Of a stretch of 64,000 bases of DNA, positions 58,306 to 64,000 are shown piece by piece. This DNA comes from an uncultured Collinsella sp. (lineage in GTDB: Bacteria > Actinomycetota > Coriobacteriia > Coriobacteriales > Coriobacteriaceae): assembly GCA_900542155.1 (NCBI GenBank), contig UQMD01000001.1, positions 124,001 to 188,000 on the forward strand, given 5' to 3'. Position 1 is the first letter of the stretch. Each line of letters starts with the position of its first letter. Position numbers and translations under genes: made by a program. The notes beneath the pieces are model-generated. The model had not been told where the DNA came from. It made no database searches and saw only the letters and a program-made list of their open reading frames with translations.

Positions 58306-58683
58306 TTACTTGAGGGTGACAGCAGCGCCAGCAGCCTCGAGCTTCTCCTTGGCAGCCTCGGCGTCCTCCTTCTTGGCACCCTCGAGAACAGCCTTGGGAG
58401 CGCCCTCGACGACCTCCTTGGCCTCCTTCAGGCCAAGGTTGGTGAGCTCACGGACGGCCTTGATGACCTGGATCTTGTTGTCGCCGAAGCCCTCGAGCAC
58501 GACGTCAAACTCGGTCTTCTCCTCGGCCTCAGCAGCGCCAGCAGCGGGAGCGGCGACAACAGCGGCAGGAGCAGCGGCGGAAACGCCGAAGGTGTCCTCG
58601 ATAGCCTTGACGAGCTCGGAAGCCTCGAGAAGGGTCATTTCCTTAAGAGCATCGATGATCTCATCGGTGGTAAGCTTAGCCAT
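58306..58683 (-). CDS. rplL: 50S ribosomal protein L7/L12
   Basis: 125 residues. The N-terminal dimerisation part MAKLTTDEIIDALKEMTLLE, an Ala-rich hinge (about 38-52) and the C-terminal factor-binding domain (EFDVVLEGFGDNKIQVIKAV, then GLKEAKEVVEGAPK) are all present. ATG 58683 is the start. Confidence 0.97.
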   Translation of the reverse strand: MAKLTTDEIIDALKEMTLLEASELVKAIEDTFGVSAAAPAAVVAAPAAGAAEAEEKTEFDVVLEGFGDNKIQVIKAVRELTNLGLKEAKEVVEGAPKAVLEGAKKEDAEAAKEKLEAAGAAVTLK

Positions 58684-58785
58684 TTCTAAGTCCTTTCGGT
58701 TTCCGTGTCTGTGCACGGAGATCAGTTAAAACACGGCGCGAATGCGCCTGGGGTGCGGCGTTGCCGCCGCGGGTGAAAACAGCGA

Positions 58786-59307
58786 CTAGGCTGCCTTCTG
58801 CTCGGAGACCTGCTGGATCGAACGAGCGAGACCAGAGGAAACGCCGTTGACGCAGACAGCGATGTCGCGAGCGAAACCGGAGATGAGACCGGCGATCTGG
58901 CCGAGAAGCTGATCCTTGGTGGGCAGCTCGGCGATAGCCTTAACATCATCAGCGGAAACGGCCTTGCCGTCGGAGATACCGCCCTTGATCTCAAGGACGC
59001 CCTTGGACTTAGCGGAGAAGTCCTTAAGGGCCTTAGCGGCCTCGACCGGCTCGGTCTCGTAGAACACATAAGCGACAGGGCCGGCGAGGATCTCGTCGAG
59101 CTCGGGCTGCTCCTGGTTCTTGAGAGCGATCTTGACCAGGTTGTTCTTGTAGACCTTCATCTCGGCGCCGCACTCGCGAAGCTGATGACGCAGCTCCTGA
59201 GCCTGCTTAACCGTCAGACCGTTGTAGTTGACGACGAACAGACCGGCGTTCTCGGCGATACGGGACTCGATCTCTGCAACCTTGTCGATTTTGTACTGCT
59301 GGGGCAT
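58786..59307 (-). CDS. rplJ: 50S ribosomal protein L10
   Basis: 173 residues, the anchor of the L7/L12 stalk. VAEIESRIAENAGLFVVNYN and LTVKQAQELRHQLRECGAE are conserved. Its mRNA leader carries an L10-binding element and attenuator. rplK/rplA are not adjacent; an aminotransferase lies upstream. Confidence 0.96.
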   Translation of the reverse strand: MPQQYKIDKVAEIESRIAENAGLFVVNYNGLTVKQAQELRHQLRECGAEMKVYKNNLVKIALKNQEQPELDEILAGPVAYVFYETEPVEAAKALKDFSAKSKGVLEIKGGISDGKAVSADDVKAIAELPTKDQLLGQIAGLISGFARDIAVCVNGVSSGLARSIQQVSEQKAA

Positions 59308-59523
59308 GAATTACACCTCCTCGAATTCTTTCCGGGCACGGTCCGCCACAAGGACGTGACGGGGGCATGTCCAAAAAGAAAGCCCCCACGCTGCATGAGC
59401 GACGGGGGCGAGAAGACATATCTACTCGACCACCTCGGCTGGCGGGATATCCCATTAAGCTCGCGGGCGATGCCCGTTTGCACCGGCTGTCTCTGGCAGC
59501 GGATTCGTGCGTGAACCGAAAGT
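59308..59523 (-). promoter_or_regulatory. L10 leader with attenuator
   Basis: Minus strand carries GCCAGAGACAGCCGGTGC, the conserved kink-turn side of the L10 leader (59482-59499 region), then a terminator hairpin GCCCCCGTCGC/GCGTGGGGGC (59382-59409) followed by TTTCTTTTT. Excess L10 binding to the leader would be expected to reduce rplJL expression. Confidence 0.78.
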
Positions 59524-59776
59524 ATTATGGCGGGGACCCCGGCGTCGGTCAACGGGCGCGAGGATTCGTACACAAACCCTGCATACGCTCCGGCCGGGAG
59601 GGGCAGGGCGAGTTTTCCGCTCGGTCAAGTCCTGGGCTCGCACGAAGGCCACATTAAGTGGCCTTCGGCTCGTGCGGAATCTACGGAAAACTCGCCCTGC
59701 CCCTCCCGGCCGGAGCTACGTTGCCTTTGCTGCGAATCCTCGTGTCCGTTGGCCGGCGCGCCCCGCGCATAATGCT
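59518..59776. repeat. Foldback element copy 4 (spans the rplJ promoter)
   Basis: Arms 59521-59619 and 59684-59776 pair over about 95 bp: the inner 33 bp (59587-59619 with 59684-59716) are perfect, the outer parts about 70-80 percent. The core 59620-59683 keeps AGTCCTG, CACATTAAGTG and GTGCGGAA, with stems GAAGGCCAC/GTGGCCTTC. The left arm includes the rplJ promoter. Confidence 0.92.
59524..59552 (-). promoter_or_regulatory. rplJ promoter
   Basis: Minus strand TTGACC (59552-59547), 17-bp spacer, CATAAT (59529-59524). It is the best promoter match in the window and lies inside the left arm of foldback copy 4. The mirrored copy in the right arm has a degraded -35 and shorter spacer. Confidence 0.82.
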
Positions 59777-59811
59777 TGGGTCGGTGGGCTGATGGGTTTG
59801 GTCCCGTTGGG

Positions 59812-60948
59812 CTACAGGGTTGAAAGGAAGTTGGACAGGCGGCGGAGGCCTTCGTCCAGGTTTTCGTCGGAGACGCAGTAGCTTAGGCGGATGTGGCCTT
59901 CGGTGCCGAAGCAGTCACCCGGGACTAGGGCTACGTTTGCCTCTTTGATGGCTTTCATGCAGAAGGCTTCGCTTGTTAGGCCGAATTGTTTGATGCTCGG
60001 GAAAGCGTAGAAGGCTCCTGCGGGCCCTACTGCGTCGAGGCCCATGGCGTTTAAGGCTGCGAGCACGCGTTTGCGGCGGGCTCGGTAGACTTCGAGCATG
60101 GGGGTGGGGTCGACGGTGAGGGCTCGGGCAGCAGCGTCCATCTCGAAGGAGACGGCACTCGACACCAGATATTGGTGAGCTTTGCCAATCTCGGCGATAA
60201 CGGGAGCTGCGGCTGCGAGCCAACCCAAGCGCCAGCCGGTCATGGCCCAGGGCTTGGAGAAGCTCTCGATGACGACCGTCTGCTCGCGTAGCTCCGGGTG
60301 TCGCTGGGCAAAACGCTCGTAACCATCCACATAGACGAGGCGGTTGTATACGTCGTCGCAGACTACGTAGATACCCGCCTGCTCCGCTACGCGCGCCACG
60401 GCGTCGAGCGACGCCGCGTTGAGAATGCAGCCCGTGGGATTGTTGGGCGAGCAGATAACGATGGCCTTGGTCGCCGGGGTCACACAGGCGCGAAGCGCTT
60501 CCTCGTCAATCTGGAATTGCGCAGGCTCCGTATCCAAAAAGACCGCTTTGGCGTGATTGGCTACGACGATGCTCTCGTACAGGCCAAAGGCCGGCGTGGG
60601 GATAATAACCTCGTCGCCGGGATTGAGCATAGCCATGAATGTTGCCGACAGGGCCTCGGTCGCGCCGTCGGTCAGGATGACCTCGTCGGCCGAAAACGCA
60701 AGGCCCGCGTCCCCCATGTAGGCAGACAGCGCCTCGCGCAGGGCGGGGCGACCGTTGTTGGGCGGATAGTGCGTGTCACCGCGGTCCAGTGCGGCGGTCA
60801 CCTCGGCGCCAATCACGTCGGGCGTGGGAAAATCAGGCTCGCCGAGCGCGAGCGCAATGCATCCTGGGTGCTGGGCGGCGAGCGCGTTGATTCGGCGGAT
60901 GCCGGAGGGCCTGAGCGTGGCAAGCGAGGTATTCATGGGCAGGCGCAT
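59812..60948 (-). CDS. PLP-dependent class I/II aminotransferase
   Basis: 378 residues, fold type I. The PLP-Lys is in VIESFSKPWAMTGWRLGW; ICSPNNPTGCIL and YVVCDDVYNRLVY contain the conserved Asn and Asp. Close in type to aspartate/aromatic aminotransferases; the amino donor cannot be named. ATG 60948 follows GAAAGGA. Confidence 0.9.
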   Translation of the reverse strand: MRLPMNTSLATLRPSGIRRINALAAQHPGCIALALGEPDFPTPDVIGAEVTAALDRGDTHYPPNNGRPALREALSAYMGDAGLAFSADEVILTDGATEALSATFMAMLNPGDEVIIPTPAFGLYESIVVANHAKAVFLDTEPAQFQIDEEALRACVTPATKAIVICSPNNPTGCILNAASLDAVARVAEQAGIYVVCDDVYNRLVYVDGYERFAQRHPELREQTVVIESFSKPWAMTGWRLGWLAAAAPVIAEIGKAHQYLVSSAVSFEMDAAARALTVDPTPMLEVYRARRKRVLAALNAMGLDAVGPAGAFYAFPSIKQFGLTSEAFCMKAIKEANVALVPGDCFGTEGHIRLSYCVSDENLDEGLRRLSNFLSTL

Positions 60949-61041
60949 GGCGTTCCTTTCGTAAGGGTTGCACTAGGATAGCGCGGCGAGGCGCCACCAG
61001 ACGGTGTAACCTAAACGGAAACCAACCGGAAAGGAGGCGGC

Positions 61042-61704
61042 ATGGAGACGATCGCGCGCGGCGATAAGCCCAAGACGTTGCAAACCATTGCGTATATCAG
61101 CATTCCCGAGAGCGCCGATCTTGAGTTTTTGCTCTGGGACCTGCAGGATGCCATCGCCGCCTATGCACAGCTTTCCGGCACTGTACTCCCCCGACCGGTC
61201 GACTTGAAGGCGGATGATGACGATACTGCCGCCGATGGCCTCGTGCTCGCCGTTGATGATGCATTTGATGACGGGGCGATGATCACTGTCGAGCAGATGC
61301 TCGATCGCCTTGGGAATGCAGAGACACGCGTCTATGTCGTCGTGCAGGTTGCCCACAGAAGCACCGAGGGGGCGCACATGCCCGTCAAGCGCCTGCGGGA
61401 AGCTTGCGAGCTCCGTAAACTAACGTGGTGTGGCGGCGTTGCCATCTGCGCCGGCAGCGGCATCGCAGCGCTTCGCCACTCCCCGCGCATGGGCCTCTTG
61501 CGCCGACCGTTTTCCGAAGCCATGGACAAGCTCGTGGGTGCGGTGCGTATGGGTTGCTCGGTTGAGCATGCGCAGCGACTCGGCGGCGGCAGTGCCGAGG
61601 ACATCGACACCAATGGCATGGTTTGCGCCGAGCCAGCCGTGCCCGCGCCGATCTGGCGAGGCGTTCTGAAACACCTCGGCGCCCGCACTCAATCAATAAT
61701 CTAA
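61042..61704 (+). CDS. Hypothetical protein
   Basis: 220 residues, not recognised. ATG 61042 is behind a perfect AAAGGAGG. The fold looks alternating alpha/beta; GGVAICAGSGIAALR and VYVVVQVAHRS could be strand-loop elements of a flavodoxin-like domain, but this is weak. No membrane segment. Single-gene unit between an aminotransferase and a DNA repair gene. Confidence 0.65.
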   Translation: METIARGDKPKTLQTIAYISIPESADLEFLLWDLQDAIAAYAQLSGTVLPRPVDLKADDDDTAADGLVLAVDDAFDDGAMITVEQMLDRLGNAETRVYVVVQVAHRSTEGAHMPVKRLREACELRKLTWCGGVAICAGSGIAALRHSPRMGLLRRPFSEAMDKLVGAVRMGCSVEHAQRLGGGSAEDIDTNGMVCAEPAVPAPIWRGVLKHLGARTQSII

Positions 61705-61705
61705 A

Positions 61706-62269
61706 TTAATAAGCTGCCCAGTCAACGGCTTCACTCCAACGCTCGACAAGCCGCTCCAAACGCCACGCCGCGTTGGCAGGACTCGTCGACGGCAGCACGA
61801 TGGCAGGTAGCCCCGTCCGCTCTTGTAGATAGCGTTTGTAGAGCCGCCCGGCCGCGCCGCCGTTGCAGATAACGACCTCAATCGGCGTGACATCGGTAAT
61901 GCGCTCGATATGTGCCGGCACAACGTTGCGAATGCTCGCGTCACTCGAGCCCTTAATGTCGCAGCTCTCAATCACATCCCACAGGGCTACGCCGCCGTTC
62001 AGCAGCATGGAGCGCTTGGCGGCAATCGAGACGTCGAGCGTCGCGGGCTCGCTGTCCGCCAAAAGGCCGCCCTCGTTGGGCGGCACGGGCACACCGAGGC
62101 ACGCGGCCATCACGCGCCAAAAGCGGTTCTGGGGGTTACCGTAATAAAAATCATTGGCGCGCGAAAGCACCGAGGGAAACGATCCGAGCACCAAAACGCG
62201 CGAGTGCTGGTCGAACACGGGCTCAAACCCATGCTCAATATGCTGATAGCCCTCGTCAGACGCAGCCAT
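61706..62269 (-). CDS. Uracil/deoxyinosine-DNA glycosylase family protein
   Basis: 187 residues of the uracil-DNA glycosylase superfamily, hypoxanthine (TIGR04274-like) branch. VLVLGSFPSVLSRANDFYYGNPQNRFWRV-type start is visible (GSFPS, then YYGNPQNRFW) and the end motif is LPSTSPANAAW. It removes deaminated bases in DNA. It starts 3 bp after the amylase stop, so the two are cotranscribed. Confidence 0.88.
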   Translation of the reverse strand: MAASDEGYQHIEHGFEPVFDQHSRVLVLGSFPSVLSRANDFYYGNPQNRFWRVMAACLGVPVPPNEGGLLADSEPATLDVSIAAKRSMLLNGGVALWDVIESCDIKGSSDASIRNVVPAHIERITDVTPIEVVICNGGAAGRLYKRYLQERTGLPAIVLPSTSPANAAWRLERLVERWSEAVDWAAY

Positions 62270-62272
62270 GGC

Positions 62273-63649
62273 CTAGGCCCTCAACAGATAGCGCACCTCG
62301 TAGGGCGCAAGCTCGAGGGTACCCGTCAGCTCGACCGCGAGCGCGTCGTCGGCAAGCAGATCGACAAAGGAGCCGTTGAGCTCGCCGGCGCCAAAGGTGT
62401 AAGGCTCGTCTACGGCATTCACCGCCACGAGCACCGTCGCGCCGTCGCAGGCGCGCTCGAACAGCAGCTGCTTGTTCTGGATCACCACGTTGCGGTACGC
62501 GCCGTAGTTGAGAGCGCGTGCCGCCGCATCGTCTGTCGAGCGCAGGTGCGTGAGCTGCTTGATGAAGGCCGTCAGCTCGTTGGGCGCAGGCTCATCGAGC
62601 GCGGGGCGCAGCGCCCAGTCGCCATCGGGGCCGCCCTTTTCGCCGGCAATCCCCCACTCGCTGCCATAGTAGACGCATGGGATGCCCGGCATGCCAAAGA
62701 GCATGCCATAGGCGGGGCGTAGGCAGGACTTGTCCGTCAGGATGCTCGCCAGGCGCGGCACGTCGTGGTTGTCGACAAACGACAGCAGGTGTTTGCCGCG
62801 GTAGATACACCACGGGTCGCCGCCAAACTGACGGTGCAGCGAGTGCGCGATCTCGAACATATTGACCGAGTTAAAGCTAGAGTACAGGCCCTTGTAGCAC
62901 TCGTAGTTGGTGCAGGAGTCGAGCATCTCGTCGTTGACGATCTCGTTGTAGTCGCCGTGAAGCGTCTCGCCGATCAGCACGAAGTCGGGCTTGAGCTCGC
63001 GGGTAAAGGCGTGCAGGCGGCGCATAAAGTCGCGGTCGAGCATATAGGCAACGTCCAGGCGCAGGCCGTCGACGCCAAATACGTCGGCCCAACGGCGCAC
63101 GGACTCGAGCAGGTAGTCGACCACGGCGGGATTTTGCAGGTTGAGCTTCACGAGCTCAAAATGGCCTTCCCAGCCCTCGTACCAAAAGCCGTCGCCATAG
63201 CAGGAGTCGCCGTCAAAGCTAATGTGGAACCAGTCCTTGTAGGGCGAGTCCCACTTGCGCTCCTGCACATCGCGGAAGGCCCAAAAGCCACGGCCCACAT
63301 GGTTGAAGACCGCATCGAGCACTACGCGGATGCCGTGGGCATGCAGCGTCTCGCACACGGCGGCAAAGTCGGCATCCCCGCCCAGGCGACGATCGATATG
63401 GCGCAGACTGCGCGTGTCGTAGCCATGGCTGTCGGATTCGAGCGGCGGGTTAATGAGCACAGCACCGATGCCGAGCTCTTGCAGGTAGTCGGCCCATTGG
63501 GCGATTTTCATGATGGGCGCATCGGGGTTGGGCGCGGCGTTGGCAGCCTGGGCGAGCTCATCCTCGGCAACGGGCGCGGCGTTTTCGCACGGAGCTCCGC
63601 AAAAGCCCAGCGGATAGATCTGATAGAACGTCGTCTCGTATGCCCACAT
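62273..63649 (-). CDS. GH13 alpha-amylase family protein
   Basis: 458 residues. Catalytic set: nucleophile Asp in DGLRLDVAYM, acid/base Glu in VLIGETLHGD, and third Asp in SFVDNHDVPR; region I is VVLDAVFNHVG. No signal peptide, so it acts on cytoplasmic maltodextrins (cyclomaltodextrinase/neopullulanase-like). ATG 63649 follows GGAGG. The C-terminal beta domain ends near 62276. Confidence 0.9.
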   Translation of the reverse strand: MWAYETTFYQIYPLGFCGAPCENAAPVAEDELAQAANAAPNPDAPIMKIAQWADYLQELGIGAVLINPPLESDSHGYDTRSLRHIDRRLGGDADFAAVCETLHAHGIRVVLDAVFNHVGRGFWAFRDVQERKWDSPYKDWFHISFDGDSCYGDGFWYEGWEGHFELVKLNLQNPAVVDYLLESVRRWADVFGVDGLRLDVAYMLDRDFMRRLHAFTRELKPDFVLIGETLHGDYNEIVNDEMLDSCTNYECYKGLYSSFNSVNMFEIAHSLHRQFGGDPWCIYRGKHLLSFVDNHDVPRLASILTDKSCLRPAYGMLFGMPGIPCVYYGSEWGIAGEKGGPDGDWALRPALDEPAPNELTAFIKQLTHLRSTDDAAARALNYGAYRNVVIQNKQLLFERACDGATVLVAVNAVDEPYTFGAGELNGSFVDLLADDALAVELTGTLELAPYEVRYLLRA

Positions 63650-63720
63650 AGCAACCTCCCGGTAAGCTCAACACAACGACATCCATTGTATGCCCGGCTT
63701 GTATCCTCTTCCCCAAAATA

Positions 63721-63787
63721 AGTTGCGGTGGATTAGTTCCTGCTTGGGCCTTCAGAGGCCTTAAACAGGAGCTATTCCACCGCAACT
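63721..63787. repeat. 67-bp palindromic repeat, copy 2
   Basis: Same family as 3971-4037: arm AGTTGCGGTGGATTAGTTCC begins at 63721 and pairs with 63766-63787 at 20 of 22 positions. The loop (23 nt) differs between copies. It lies between the MFS gene and the amylase. Confidence 0.85.
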
Positions 63788-63802
63788 AATGAGGGAACGT
63801 GA

Positions 63803-64000
63803 TTAGGCGACGGGCTTGGCGCGGCGGATGGCCGGGAACAGTATGGTGATGGCGAGGATGACGCCCACGACGGTAATCGCCCCGCCCACGAAGCCAATCC
63901 AAGCGATACCGGGACCCGAAACCACGGCTCCGCCGATCGCGGTACCCGTGCCGATACCGAGGTTGAACAGGCCCGAGAAGATCGACATGGCGACGGCCGA
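63803..64000 (-). CDS. MFS transporter, C-terminal part only
   Basis: The last ~65 codons of a membrane transporter that begins beyond the window. SIFSGLFNLGIGTGTAIGGA matches the helix 10-11 region of sugar-efflux (AraJ/YdhP-like) major facilitator proteins, followed by a final helix and a basic tail RRAKPVA. The substrate is unknown. Confidence 0.7.
   Translation of the reverse strand, partial: SAVAMSIFSGLFNLGIGTGTAIGGAVVSGPGIAWIGFVGGAITVVGVILAITILFPAIRRAKPVA

Overview
The window looks like a chromosome segment from a gut Coriobacteriia actinobacterium, most likely Collinsella or a close relative. This is an inference from GC-rich coding sequence, actinobacterial-type RpoB/RpoC and ribosomal proteins, a selenium-linked purine gene set and many short palindromic intergenic repeats. 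No sequence search was run.

Region 1 (1-18.6 kb) is a purine/xanthine catabolism neighbourhood. Two xanthine/uracil-type permeases bracket it (1-1133, truncated by the window edge, and 16230-17624). Between them lie maturation factors for a selenium-dependent molybdenum hydroxylase (XdhC, YqeB, YqeC, a MocA-like nucleotidyltransferase), a hydantoinase/dihydropyrimidinase, the YgeW carbamoyltransferase, the YgeY hydrolase and diaminopropionate ammonia-lyase. Two YheO-type PAS/HTH regulators sit divergent to dpaL and to the second permease. The hydroxylase subunits themselves are not in the window. A frameshifted exonuclease, a lone DUF4143 ATPase and two hypothetical genes interrupt the set.

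Region 2 (18.6-24.6 kb) holds a U32 protein, a pseudouridine synthase and an oxidoreductase/DeoR pair, separated by arrays of hairpin repeats.

Region 3 (24.6-33.7 kb) is a carbohydrate cassette: a LevR-like activator, mannose-family PTS IIB-IIC-IID-IIA, a GH172 (DUF2961) protein and a ROK fructokinase. It is bordered by debris: an IS200/IS605 remnant joined to a degV-like 3' fragment on one side, and an IS3 remnant abutting an MTA/SAH nucleosidase 3' fragment on the other.

Region 4 (34.4-59.8 kb, all minus strand) is the rif-str-S10 information-processing block in the order rplJ-rplL, galU, rpoB-rpoC, ECF sigma/anti-sigma, rpsL-rpsG-fusA-rpsJ, CDF transporter, phosphatase, rplC-D-W-B-rpsS-rplV-rpsC-rplP-rpmC-rpsQ-rplN-rplX. 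There is no tuf, and the spc operon stops with a terminator after rplX.

Region 5 (59.8-64 kb) holds an aminotransferase, a hypothetical gene, a uracil/deoxyinosine-DNA glycosylase-like gene, a GH13 amylase and the end of an MFS transporter.

The most unusual signal is a family of four foldback elements (about 9.03-9.16, 40.48-40.66, 46.27-46.41 and 59.52-59.78 kb). Each has a conserved ~64-68 nt core with compensatory changes in its stems. Each core lies inside long self-complementary arms whose sequence is different at every locus. Three of the four sit just upstream of ribosomal-protein transcription units, and at rplJ the arm contains the promoter itself.
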